From: Choricystis sp. odSpoLacu1
Taxonomy: Eukaryota; Chlorophyta; Trebouxiophyceae
Reading direction: 5' to 3'
Assembly (NCBI GenBank): GCA_958009055.1
Contig: OY253649.1
Coordinates: 558,001 to 622,000 of the forward strand
DNA: 64,000 nt
Made by a program: the position numbers and the translations under genes. Positions within the stretch are counted from its first letter, which is position 1. Every line of letters starts with the position of its first letter. This document shows, piece after piece, positions 1 to 10,042 of this stretch. The notes beneath the pieces were generated by a model. The model was given only the letters and a program-made list of their open reading frames with translations, was not told the DNA's origin and did no database searches.

Positions 1-2
1 CC

Positions 3-2017
3 ACCGACGCCGCCCCCGCCAAGGCCGTGGGCCCGCCCCCCAAGCGCCTGCCCAAGCCCGACGATGCAGCCATGAAGGCGGCGTGCGACGAGCTGGCGGC
101 CACGATCGCGGGCAACAAACGCACGATTGCGCAGGCGAAAGCCGCGCTGGACGCGCGCGCGGAGGCCAAGAAAGCGGGCGGCTCGCCCGCGGTGCAGGCG
201 GCCCGCGCCAAGCTGGACGCCCTGCGCGACGCGTTCAAGGCGGAGCTGGCGGCCAAGCAGGCGGCGCGGGCGGAGCTGGACGCCGCCAACGCGGCGCGCG
301 AAAAGGCCCGCTCCGACGCGCGCGACGCGCGGGCCAAGCTGCCGTACACCACGCCCGCCGCGGTGGATGCACGCATGGCTGAGCTGGAGGTGAATGTGTG
401 GGAAGGAGGAGGGGAGGAGAGGGAGCGTTTTGGGCGCGAGGCGTTTTTTGGCAGTCAGGATCAATGGGCGGCAATCGCGCGCGCCCGCACACGGTCTCGC
501 CCGTCGCCCGCCCTTCTGCCCGTCCCTCTTGGCCGCCCACGCGGTGGGCGACGGCGTCCCGAGTTAGGGTCGGGCGACGCGGTGGAGCGAGACGGGGGCG
601 GGCGGTGTGGGGCGGGAGGGAAGCTCCCAGACGCACGCCTTTCGATCGCCCACTCTCACGCGCGCGCGTCGCTGTGGCGGTTGGTCCCTCCGGTCTCGGC
701 GCCTGGCGCGGCGGCGGCGTGTATGAGCTGCCGTGGTGGACCGCGGGTTTTGGGGCGAGAGACACGCGGCGAGAGGGGGGCCGCGGGCGCACACGGCGCA
801 ACGCGCCAAAACGACACACACGACCCCAACACTCACCCCCACTCTTCTCCCACCCCCCCCACCACACTCCACACAGTCCAAAATGCAGCACGAGTCCCTC
901 ACCCTCAACGACGAGAAAGCGTGCCTGGAGGAGCTGAAGAAGCTGCGCGCCGCGCGGCGCGCGGTGGCCGCACACGCGGCCACCGCGGGCGCCGCCGCCA
1001 CCGACGACGGCGCCCGGGCCGCCCTGGTGGACAGGCTGAAAGCGGCTGACGAACGCCTGAACGCCATCAAGGCGGAGGAGGAAGCGGCGAGGGCTGAGCT
1101 GACGGCCGCCCGCGCGGCTGACGGGCAGAAGCCGGGGGAGAAGGGCAACGCGGACGTCGCGGCTCTGATTGCGTCCCGCAACGCGGCGCGCACCGCTTCG
1201 GAGGAAGCCTACAACAAGATCAAAGTCCTGCGCTCGGAGCACAAGGCGGCCATGGACGCGTGGTGGGCGTCCGAGAAGGAGTTTAGGGCGTGGCGCGCCG
1301 AGGACAAGAAAGCCAAGAACGCGCAGTGGGAGGCGGAGCGCGCGGCCAAGGACGCGGAGCGGGCCGCCCGCCACGCCGAGCTGGCGGGGGAGCCGTTCAA
1401 CCGGGAGGTGGCCACGTGCGAGCAGCTGGCTGCGTACCTGGCGAGCTTGGCGGGGGGCAAGGCGGACAGGCCGGCGCCCGCGCCCGCCGCCGCCGCGACC
1501 GCCACTGCCCCCCCCCGCCGGCTTTGCCCCCGCCGTCAAGAAGGATGCCGTCGCCGACCTGGCCGCCTTCGCCGCCTGCACGACACGGGGCAAGGGCGCC
1601 CGCGCGCGCGCGGCCAGGGCGACGGCCAGGCCGGCGGGCGGGCCCGCCAAGAAAGCGGGGACGCACACGCTGGAGGTCATCGCGGCGTTTGCGTCCGTGG
1701 GGGTCGCCGTCCCCCTGGCCCCCGCGGAAGTGGCCACCGCGTCCGCAGCGCTGGAGGGCGCCAAGGCGGCCTTCCTGGCGCGCCGGGAGAAGGTGAAGGC
1801 CAACGGGGGCGTCGACCCGGACGCGCCCAAACAGGACGAGGAGAAGGCAGACGCGGCGCCCCGCAAGGGTGGCGAAACCGCCGCCACGCCCTCCACCGCG
1901 TCCCCCGCCTCCGACGGTGCGGGCGTCTCGGTGTCCATCGCGGTGGACGGGGGCGGCGTGGACGTCAAGCTGACGGAGCGCGTGTCGTCGGAGGGCGCGG
2001 CGGCGGTCAAGGCGTGA
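3..2017 (+). CDS. BFR1: BFR1-like coiled-coil protein, 5' end outside window
   Basis: Two exons are visible, 3-389 and 877-2017, joined in phase 0 (donor GTGAAT, acceptor ACACAG). The product is at least 508 residues of charged, Ala-rich coiled coil. The exon join reads LPYTTPAAVDARMAELE then SKMQHESLTLNDEKACLEEL, a layout typical of the BFR1 (nuclear segregation) family, which in yeast associates with polysomes and mRNP complexes. Length is close to yeast Bfr1 (470 aa). Exon 2 changes frame by +1 at a nine-C run (1508-1516). With one C fewer, the Lys-rich coiled coil passes through a Pro/Ala linker into a ~165-residue C-terminal part ending at TGA 2015-2017. Function is inferred from family only. 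The real start lies upstream of the window. Confidence 0.75.
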
Positions 2018-2332
2018 GCGCCTTTTTACTTTTTACTTTTTCCGATGCACAAACAACACGACGCTTTTTTTTTCATTCGGTTGGGCTCCCCATGCACACG
2101 TACGCACACCCTCTTTTTTTATTCGTAATTACACCGGGGGAGAGTCGGGTGTTGAGAGAGAGAGATCGTGAGGTAGGGCGTAAAAAACAAAAGAGAGAGG
2201 GAACGGGAGAGCGGCTGCGTTTTTTTTTGTTTCCTTCCCTTTTTCTTTTGCGTGTGACGCTCCCTGTGCGCCGTGTGAAACAACAACAAAAAAATATTTC
2301 ACGAAGAAAAACAGAAAAAAAGCTACAAACTT
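2018..2332. other. Convergent 3' intergenic region
   Basis: This is the space between the convergent stops of the BFR1-like gene and TXNDC9. It is much more AT-rich than its surroundings, with T-runs, GA-rich stretches and A-runs. It must hold both 3' UTRs and polyadenylation sites. I could not identify a specific poly(A) signal and see no ORF worth calling. Confidence 0.6.
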
Positions 2333-3140
2333 TCACTCGCGCTCGCTGCCCGCGCTCTCACTGTCGCTCGAGTCTCGGCACAACCCCCCCCGCCTCACCC
2401 CCGCCCTCCGCGCCGCACGCGGCCGGGGCACGGGGGGGGGCACCCCGCCCTGCCGCCTCAGCTCGCGCTCCACGTCGGCCGCGGTGAAGGTGGCGAAGCC
2501 ACCAAACGCGTCGCACCCAGAGCACCGCCCGACGCACGCGCCGTCGACAAACGACAGCAGCGCGGGCAGCACCTTCAGCCTCAGCTTGACCGCCAGGAAG
2601 GGGGCGTCCGGGGCGGGCGTGCGCAGGAAGCGGACGGACGTGTGCTTGGCGGCCAGGGTGGTGAGGTGGCGGTCGAGCAGGGCGCAGGTGGAGAAGGACG
2701 GGTGGAAAAAGTGAACCACAACACGCGCGGTGGACGTGCACGCCTCCAACACATCCCCCTCCGTCACTGTCGTCAGCGCGCCGCCCCCCGGGGAGGACGC
2801 GATGCGGGCCCGCGCCTCAGCTTCCGCGGCGAGGGCGGCCAGGCGGTCGCGGTGGAGGGCGGTGAGGTCGGGGTCGTCGACGAGCGCGTCCACGTCGAAG
2901 GACGTGGCGTCGGCGGAGGCGGCGGCGTCGGCGGTGGTTGCGGGCGCTTTCATTTCCTGTGTGGGAGAGAGGGTGAGTGCGTGTGCGTGTGTGGGTGGCC
3001 GGTCGGTCGGTCGGATAGGGGTAGGCCGAGGGGCCATCGTGTTTTTTTTGCGTTTCCCCTTCCCTCTCATCTCTCCCTCTCACCCGCTGCAAGTCGCGCG
3101 CCGCGGCCGCCATGACGTTACCGTAGGCTAGGCTGTGCAT
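2333..3140 (-). CDS. TXNDC9: TXNDC9 / phosducin-like thioredoxin-fold protein
   Basis: Two exons on the minus strand, 3140-3084 and 2956-2333, joined in phase 0, give 226 residues, the same length as human TXNDC9. The thioredoxin-like part contains VVHFFHPSFSTCALLDRHL and FLAVKLRLKVLPALLSFVDG, which follow the TXNDC9/Plp1 family closely (known role: co-chaperone of the CCT chaperonin in actin and tubulin folding). It has no CxxC redox site, as is usual for this family. An acidic helical segment (DVDALVDDPDLTALHRDRLA) precedes the fold, and the tail is rich in Arg then Ser/Glu. The start ATG at 3140 is the best in-frame choice; a further 5' exon is not excluded. Confidence 0.85.
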
Positions 3141-3538
3141 CTTGGACTTGAAGGCGTCCGGGTTCTGGGGGGGGAGGGAGGGAGGGGGGGGGGCGCAGGA
3201 GTGAGGGCCAATCGATGGGCGTGGGCGCCGCTGTCCTGCGCGCGCACACACACGCGCGCGCGGGCGTCACTCGCAGGCCGCACCATGTGCTCCATGGTGT
3301 GGGCGTGTGTGAGAGGCAGAGGCCGGCGGCAGGGGAAGAGGGAGGACGAACGCGCTGCGATGCGCGAAAAGAAAGAGAGAGTGACTTTTCCTCTTCACCT
3401 CGAGCCTCTTCCTCCCTCTCCGCCCCCCCCCCCCGCCCTTGGTTTGCGGACAATAGCACAGTGTGTGTCACTCGATTTCTTGCAAACAGCAGCGCACAAT
3501 GATCTCTCCCTCTCTCTCTCTCTCCCTCTCTCTCTCTT
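3141..3538. other. Intergenic region, TXNDC9 promoter / ArfGAP1 3' side
   Basis: This lies between two minus-strand genes and so should hold the TXNDC9 promoter and the ArfGAP1 3' UTR. It contains a G-rich stretch (3160-3192), CA/CG alternation near 3245-3260 and a CT-microsatellite at 3505-3537. No coding signal stands out. Confidence 0.5.
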
Positions 3539-5303
3539 CTACCACTTGCCCCAGTCATCCCCCGGCTCAGCCCCGGCCGACGACGCGTCTGCCGTGACGC
3601 CCGCGCCGCGGCCCGCGCCTGGCTTGGCAGGCGGTGGCGCGGCCGACCACCCGGCGTCGTCGCCGCCGTCAAACCCGCCAAAGTCGCCGCCACCGCCGCC
3701 ACGAGGCGGGGAGGCGGTGGGGGCCGCCATCCAGCCCCAGTCGTCGGACGGCGGGGCGGCAGCAGACCCCGTGGCCCACCCCTGCCCGCCCCGCGGACCA
3801 CCACCACCACCCCCGCCCGCCGGCTTCAACGCTCCCAAGTCCACGTCCACGCCCGCGTCCCGGGCAGCCGCCTCCACCTTGGTGGCAGCGGCAGCCACCG
3901 CGCCTTTCAGCAGGGACCAGCCGCGCGCCGCGCCCTCGCGCCCGCGCCGCGCCGCGTCGGCGACGCCCGCGTCGCGCGCAGCTTCGCGGGCGGCGGCGGC
4001 GGCGCCGCCCGCCACCGTCGTTAACGCGGCCACGCCGCGGGACAGGGCGGCGACAACGTCGTCGCCGCCCGCGCTGCCACCGGGGCGGCGTGGCCCACCC
4101 CCCCCGGGCGGCGCCGATCCAAACCCGACGTACTTGCCGCCCTGGTTGGGGGGGACGTCGTCCCGCTTGGCCGCGTTGGCGGCTTGCAGGCCGGCGAAGT
4201 AGGCGTCCTTGCCCGCGACCGAGGCGGCGACCGCGGACGGCGCAAACCCCCCCTTGCTCGCGCTCGCCAGCGCGCTGCTCGACCGCGAGTGGGGCATGGT
4301 GCCGTCGGCGCCGGCACCACGACCACCACCATCGCCCCACTCGTCCCACGAGCTCTTGCGCCCGGGACCGGAGAACGAGGCAGAGTGCGCCATGGAGCGG
4401 CGCGGCGCAGACGCGCCCCCGCCACTCCGCGCGGCCGGCGCCGCCGCCTTCACCTCGGCCGCCGACGGCGGCGTGTACGCCGGCCCCTCGGCCGCCGCTT
4501 TGATGATGTCACGGTAGATTTCGGCGGCTTTGGATGAATATTTCTGGGGGATGGTGGCCCCCTGCGGCACACCATACTCGCTCAAAAACGAGTTCAACTT
4601 GCCGTTGCCGCCCGCGGTCATGCGGGCCAACTGGTCGGGCGTCCACGCGTCCATGGTGACGGAGCGCACAAAGGAGAGGTGGACGCCGAGGCCGCGGTGC
4701 GCGCCGGAGCACTCGAGGCACATGAAGCAGCCGTAGGACACGGACGCCCAGCACGGCATGCGGGCGGAGCAGTCGACGCAGACCTGTTGTGTTGGAGTGT
4801 TGTGTGTGTGTGTGTTGGCGTTGGGCAGTCGTGCGGGCGGTGAAGGTGGGTCGCCACAGGGTTGGCGAGGCGTGCTCATTGGCGGGGCTTTCAAGCAGCG
4901 GCTCTTCTGCCTCCCCAATGCCGCCATCGCGGGTGCTCAATGAAACTGTGTCCACTGTGGCGAGCGGAGGCGGGAGCACGGAGGGCGGCGGGACGCGTCG
5001 CCACCCGCTCGTTCAACGAGGCCCGCTGTGCGCGAGGTGCGAAAGCGGGCCCACGCCCGCCCAGCCCCTCGCGCCCGCGCTTTGCCGCCACCACCAACCG
5101 CAGGGTGACACACAGCGGTGTGTGTGTGTGTGTGTGCGTGGACGAGGGGGCGAGCGGTGGCGCGCGGGGCAGGGGGCGAAGAGCCCACGCCACCAATCGC
5201 GCCCAAAAAAAAAAAAACGCGGGCGGCCTTCTCCTCCCCCTACCTTGTTGGCCGGGTCCTGCTGCAGCTGGCGCAGCACGCGCAACGCCTCGGGCGACGC
5301 CAT
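3539..5303 (-). CDS. ARFGAP1: ArfGAP1-type Arf GTPase-activating protein
   Basis: Exons 5303-5244 (20 codons, [20 protein letters not shown]) and 4783-3539 join in phase 0 across a 460-bp intron and encode 434 residues. The ArfGAP zinc finger is complete: CVDC, sixteen residues, CLEC, followed by [16 protein letters not shown] with the catalytic arginine of the family. This domain stimulates GTP hydrolysis on Arf at Golgi/COPI membranes. The rest is Gly/Ser/Ala-rich with Trp-containing motifs ([16 protein letters not shown], and a terminal DDWGKW), resembling the ALPS and tail region of ArfGAP1. No frame disruption is seen. The 5' gene neighbour on the same strand is NOP10. Confidence 0.92.
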
Positions 5304-5540
5304 GGTCTGTGGGGAGCGGTTGGTTAGGCGGGAGAAAGAAACGCGGTCGCGCTGTGTTTCGTTTTTTCTCTGGTTGGCGCTGCCGCGACTTCTTGTCGTC
5401 CCACCCTTCGCCGCGCTACCGCACCCGAGCTTTCGCACGCGTGCAAACACAAGTTGATACACAAAACAAGGGATCATAAACACACACAAATCAAAACAAA
5501 GTGAAACGCTCCTTTTCTAACCACCTCTCTCTCTCCCTCC

Positions 5541-6013
5541 TCACAACACGGGCGGCGGCTTTTGCGTCGGCAGCAGGCCAAACCGGCGCTTGCATTCGAC
5601 GCGCTCGCGCGAGAACTTGTCGTCCGGGGAGAAGCGGGCAGGGTGGGCGGACGCGGTGGGGGTGCCGTCGACGTTTTTCTGTTTGTGAGAGGGAGGGTGG
5701 GTCGGTGAGCCTCCTGCATGCGACCGTCGTTCTCTTCCTCCCTGCTGCCTCGCGCCACAGCCCGCCTCGCCCTCCTCCGCCCCTCACAGCGCATGCGCAC
5801 ATAGTACGTGCTGGTGTGACATAGTACGTGCTGGCAGGGAGGGATGGCGGTCGCAGCGAGCGTTGTGGCCCAGACCGCCGCCCCGGCCGCCGCGGCCGCC
5901 GCATTCCGACGTCTGCCACGGGCGCTCCTGTCTCCACTCCCTCCCTGCCTATCTCTCACCTTGAGCGTGTACACCCGCTTGCCGTCCGCGTCCAGGGTGT
6001 ACATGAGGTACAT
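5541..6013 (-). CDS. NOP10: NOP10, H/ACA snoRNP subunit
   Basis: Exons 6013-5960 ([18 protein letters not shown]) and 5678-5541 ([20 protein letters not shown] onward, ending PPPVL) join in phase 0 and give 63 residues; the family is 64. The second exon is too short to stand out as an ORF and was read directly from the sequence. NOP10 is a core component of H/ACA ribonucleoprotein particles (with dyskerin, GAR1 and NHP2) that pseudouridylate rRNA and snRNA. The zinc ribbon of archaeal homologues is absent, as in other eukaryotes. The 281-bp intron carries a tandem repeat (see separate entry). Confidence 0.95.
5799..5834. repeat. Tandem 16-bp repeat in NOP10 intron
   Basis: The 16-mer acatagtacgtgctgg occurs at 5799-5814 and again at 5819-5834, a 20-bp period. 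It is moderately AT-rich in a GC-rich intron. No function can be assigned from the sequence. Confidence 0.85.
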
Positions 6014-6321
6014 GATTGTTTGTGGGGGGACGAGAGAGAAACAAACGGGGCACAAGAAGAGTGGACACACTTGTTTGCTTCCTTTCCACTCTCACCTTTT
6101 TTTTTTTTCCTGCCTTGTTTCCGCCACGCCCGCCTCTGTTTCCGCTGGTCCTGCTGCCTGCCACCGTCGCCGCACAAACACCGCATGGAAGCAGGAGAAA
6201 CAAAGCATGCAATAAAGAAACGAGGTTGACACGGAAAATCGAAAGAAAGAAAGAAAGAATGAAAAAAACAGGGACACAAACAAGCCCCGCACACCTCTCT
6301 TCTCTCCCACCACCACCCACC
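6014..6321. other. Intergenic region, NOP10 promoter / DRE2 3' side
   Basis: This separates DRE2 (stop 6322) from the NOP10 start (6013), both on the minus strand. It is AT-richer than average, with a T-run near 6098-6109 and a GAAA microsatellite near 6238-6258. It probably holds the NOP10 promoter and the DRE2 3' UTR. Confidence 0.5.
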
Positions 6322-7342
6322 TCACGCGTCCGCCAACAAAAAGTCGGCCGGCAGCTCAATCTTTTTGCCGGCTTCAAACGCGGGCAGCCCCCGGTAGGGG
6401 CACCCCGCGCACCGGTACGCATCCCCCAGGGAGCACGACCCACAGTTTGTTTGGGGGTCGTCCAGCATGGCCTGCGTCAGGGTGGGTTTGGCGGCGGCCC
6501 CACCCGCGGCTTCAGCCTCCGCCCGGCCGCAGGAGCAGTTGGCGCACGCTTTGCGAGTGGGCGCAGTGTCGTCGCCGCAGGCCGCGGGCGCGGGGCGCGC
6601 CGCCCGCTCCGCCTCGGTCAGCAGGGCGTCGTCGTCGATGGCGGGGCCGTCGTCAGTCGCAGCCGCAGCCGCCCACGCGGCCGCGGCGGACGCCGCGGGG
6701 CGGGGGGGCAGCGCGACCGCAGCGCCCGCTGCGTGGGCGGGGGCGGCCGCACTGGCGCCGCTGGAGGTGGCGGCGGCGTCCACCAGGCCGGCCAGGACGA
6801 GGGACTTGCGCAGGGCGTCGGGCGACTGTTGTGGTAGGGAGAGAGTGGTGGTGTGTGTTGTGAGTGTGTGCTGAGCGGAAAGGGGCGCGAGTCGCGACAG
6901 CGCGGCGCGCGTGTCTGCGGAAACACACGCGCCCTGGCTCTCCCCTCCGACCTCCCCGACTCTCCCTCGGACACGCCACGGTGGGCTTGTGCAAGCCCAC
7001 CGTGGCGGTGGCACCCCCCACACCACGCGGCTGTGTGCGCGCACACCCTCCCGCCCCCTCCCCCCCCCCCCCCCCCCCCCATGGCACACTCACCCCACCC
7101 TCCTCCCGCAGCTCCAGCTTGCCCCCGGGCGCCAGCGCGCCCACCAGCAGGCGCAGCAGGGGCGCGCTGTGCCCTCCCGCCGGCGCCACAGACAGCACGG
7201 CGTCGAAGAAACCGTGAGGCAGGTCGCTCGGCACAAGCGACGCGGACCGCGTCGCGACGGCGGGGAGGGTGGCGCCCGGCGTCGCGGCGGCGACATCGTC
7301 GGCCGAGGCCAGGGGGGACGCGGTGACGAGGAGGGAGCGCAT
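6322..7342 (-). CDS. DRE2: DRE2 / CIAPIN1 (anamorsin), cytosolic Fe-S assembly
   Basis: Exons 7342-7094 and 6825-6322 join in phase 0 (REEGG then [16 protein letters not shown]) and encode 250 residues. The N-terminal half is the degenerate methyltransferase-like fold. The C-terminal half has both Fe-S motifs: C-x10-C-x2-C-x-C (start ACGDDTAP, end CANCSC) and C-x2-C-x7-C-x2-C (CGSC, CAGC), then the conserved [10 protein letters not shown] block. DRE2 passes electrons from TAH18 to the cytosolic iron-sulfur assembly machinery. The intron (6826-7093) contains a perfect hairpin and a long C-run. It is transcribed divergently from SERRATE. Confidence 0.92.
6974..7007. repeat. Perfect 16-bp hairpin in DRE2 intron
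   Basis: Positions 6974-6989 (cgccacggtgggcttg) are the exact reverse complement of 6992-7007, separated by only two bases. In RNA this would form a 16-bp stem. It sits inside the DRE2 intron. I do not recognise a known ncRNA family. Confidence 0.9.
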
Positions 7343-7721
7343 AGTGTGGGTGGTGTGGGCGTGGAAAACTCGGAATGAGGAGTGAAGAGAAACACACGAC
7401 GGCGTTTCTGTGCGGAGGTGAGTACCCTCCCCCCCGCGTGCGTTCGCTGCGGCGCGCACTCCAGCGCACCGATCTCTGCCTCACTCAACTCCGTGGGTGT
7501 GCGTGCGCAGCGCCCGCCGTGGCCACAGGGGACGGCACGCACCACCACCGGCCGTGACGTCGGCGCCGCGCCGTCTTTTCGCCGTGCCTCCGCCTCACCC
7601 CTTCCCCTCCTCCCCATTCCGCACAGGACAACGCGGCAGTCACTCGACAGACCCGACGCCGCGGTCGCATCCGGGAGAACAAGCAGGGAAGAAACAAAAC
7701 ACACACGCCTCCTTCCGCCAA
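7343..7721. promoter_or_regulatory. Divergent promoter region DRE2 / SERRATE
   Basis: This 379-bp space separates the two divergent start codons. No clear TATA element is visible. The SERRATE-proximal part (7670-7715) is relatively A-rich. It may function as a shared bidirectional promoter, inferred from arrangement only. Confidence 0.5.
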
Positions 7722-9742
7722 ATGACCGACCTGCCGCTCCCGCCCCCCCTCCCCGGCCCGCCGCCCGGCGCGCCGCCGTCGCAGGAGCTGCCACCCCCCC
7801 CGCCAGGCCCCCCTCCGGCGGGCGGGCTGCCGCCGCCCCCTCCGGGTCCACCCCCCCCTGACGCCGACGACCGGCGCGGCGACCGGCGGCGGCGGCGCTC
7901 GCCGTCGCCCCCGTTTGGCGGCCGGTCCCCACCGCGTGGCTATGGCGACGACCATGGGTATGGTGGCGGCGGCGGGAAGCGGGGCCGCATGGACCGCGAC
8001 CGCAGCGACTTTCGCGGCCCGCCGCGCGGGTACGGCGGCGCCCCACCCCGCCGCAGGTCGCCTCCCCGCCGCGGCGGCCCCCCACCCCGCCACGACCACC
8101 GGGCCGGCCCCCTCCCTTTCCTCGAGTTCGCGGTGGCCCACCTGCGGGAGGATGCGGGGCCGGAGGAGGCGAGAAGGGCTTATGATGTTTACCTCGCCGA
8201 CTTTTGGGGGTCGTCCGCCCGCGCCGAGTGGGAGGCGAGGCGCGGGGAGGCAGCGTTGCGGTCCCGCTTCGACCCGCGGGAGCTGGCGCCCAAGGCGGAG
8301 TCGCGGTTTGTGGCCGCGCGCAACGCGGCGGCCGCGTGGCACGCCGCGCACGCGGCGGGCGAACCTGGTGAGTCTCCTGTCGCCCCCGAGGCAGACGCAG
8401 GCGGGGAGATTGACACCAAAGAAGGCGACGCCAACGATGCCTCTGCCCGCGCGTCCCCTGAAGGCGACGACGACGGCCGCCCCGCGTCGGCGCAGGCCGC
8501 CCCCGTGCGCGCGCCGACTCGTCGCACCGTGCCCCCCGTCGCCTGGGCGCCCGACCGCGTGCTGACGGACGCCAAGCTTGCAGCGCGGCTGGTGGTCAAG
8601 CTGGACGCCGAGAAAGGGGTGGAGGACAACCCGCTGATTGTGGTGACCCTTCCCGACACCGGGGTGACCCCGCCCGACACCGGCGCGACGAGCGACGGCG
8701 AACACCTGCGCTCCGAGCCTGCACCCCCTCCCCCCCCCCCCCTCCCCACGCTCCGCGTCACGGGCGCGCGCCAAGGGGGCGACTCCCGCGGGTCCACTCG
8801 ACCCCCCTGACGCCGCCCTGGCCACGTTGGACGGGCTTCTCTCGTATCTGTGGCGGGTGCACGGGGCAGACTACTACGGTGGGCGAGAGGACGTGCCAGA
8901 ACTTGCCCCCCCTCCCCGCCCGGGCGGCAGGCCTCGCCAACCCATGCAGCGCACGCTGCGCCCTCCCAAACCGACGGACGGTGGCGACAACGATGCGATG
9001 GAGGAGGACAACGCGGCCGCCCCCGCCTCCCCGCGCGCTGCGGCGGCCGCCGTTGCCGCCCGCGCGGGGGGCGACCTCTTCCGCCGCCGCGTCGACGGCG
9101 CGTGGGCGGCCCGTCTGGCTTCTGACGACCCCGTGGCGGTGCGCGCGGGGACGCACAAGGTGGAGGTTGAATTATCAGCGTGGGTGGACGCTCAAATCAT
9201 CAAACTGGACGACGCCAAGTGGGGCAACCGGCTGTCCTCCAAACTGTTTGTGGGGCGGGACTATGTGGTCAAACATATCCGGTCCAAGCACCCGGAAAAA
9301 GTGGAGGCGGAGCGGGAGCGGGTGAGTTTTGTGAGGGTTGGAAAAAACGTGGGTTGGTTTGTTGTTTTGGTGTCCACACTCTCACCACTCTTCTCACCAC
9401 CACCACCCTTCTTCCTCTCAGATCCTGGATGACATCTACTACGACAACTTCCGCCGCGCCCGCGAGGACGAGGAACGGCGCGCCGGCTCCGCGGGCGGGC
9501 GTGGCGGCGGGGGGCGCGGCCGCGGCCGGGGCGGCCCCCCGGGCGGCCCCCCACCCTACGGCATGGGGCCCATGATGCCGCCTGGGGCCGGGTACCCGGG
9601 CATGGGCCCCATGATGGGGGGTGGTGGGCGCGGCGGGCGCGGTGGCGGGCGCGGCGGCGGGGGGCGGGGGCCGCCCCGCCCTTATGTTGATCTGGACAAC
9701 CCCGCCAACCAGCGCAGCGTGCTGGACTATGGCGACTTGTGA
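7722..9742 (+). CDS. SE: SERRATE / ARS2, nuclear RNA-processing scaffold
   Basis: Exons 7722-9321 and 9422-9742 give about 639 residues. The N-terminus is Pro-rich, followed by an RS/RG-rich low-complexity block. The folded core contains the family landmarks RVLTDAKLAARLVVKLDAEK, LSYLWRVHGADYYGG, VELSAWVDAQIIKLDDAKWG and YVVKHIRSKHPEKV. The Gly/Arg-rich tail ends PYVDLDNPANQRSVLDYGDL. ARS2/SERRATE links the cap-binding complex to microRNA processing and RNA decay. The frame changes by +1 within the C6 run at 8802-8807, where frame 0 reads CCC-CCC-TGA; one C fewer gives TRPPDAALATLDGLLSYLWR. No cysteines precede the two finger histidines, unlike plant SERRATE. Confidence 0.9.
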
Positions 9743-10042
9743 AGAGGGAGGGTGTGCGTGTGTGTGTGTGTGTGTGGAAGTGGAAACAAGAGGTCAGGCC
9801 GAGAGTGAGAGGAGTGGTTGGCTTGGGCGCGAGAGAGAGGGGCGTCTCCCCCCCTGTTTTTTTCTTTTTCGTGTGTGTGTGTGTTTTATCTTTTGCAACG
9901 ACAGGTCCACGCGCTTGAGTGCTGCGTATCAAGGAGGACACGCACGCGTCTGTGTGTGGGAGGGGACAGCGGAAGATAAAGGACACCCGAGAGCCTTTTT
10001 TTGCGCCACAACTCCGCCACACCAATTTTGGTTCCTCGCGTT
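9743..10042. other. Intergenic region SERRATE to SRPBCC gene
   Basis: This 300-bp space between two plus-strand genes contains TG microsatellites (9751-9775 and 9872-9883) and T-rich tracts near 9855-9895. It should carry the SERRATE 3' UTR and the promoter of the next gene. No ORF is supported. Confidence 0.5.

Noticed and set aside
235..2010. 591-codon minus-strand ORF opposite the BFR1-like gene
   Set aside because: It is a GC-rich antisense shadow: low-complexity Arg/Pro/Ala sequence, no domain, no splice logic, and it lies opposite a coding strand with clear family motifs.
5679..5959. snoRNA inside the NOP10 intron
   Set aside because: I looked for C/D or H/ACA boxes because snoRNP genes often host them, but saw no convincing box pair or hinge. 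A structure-based search would be needed.
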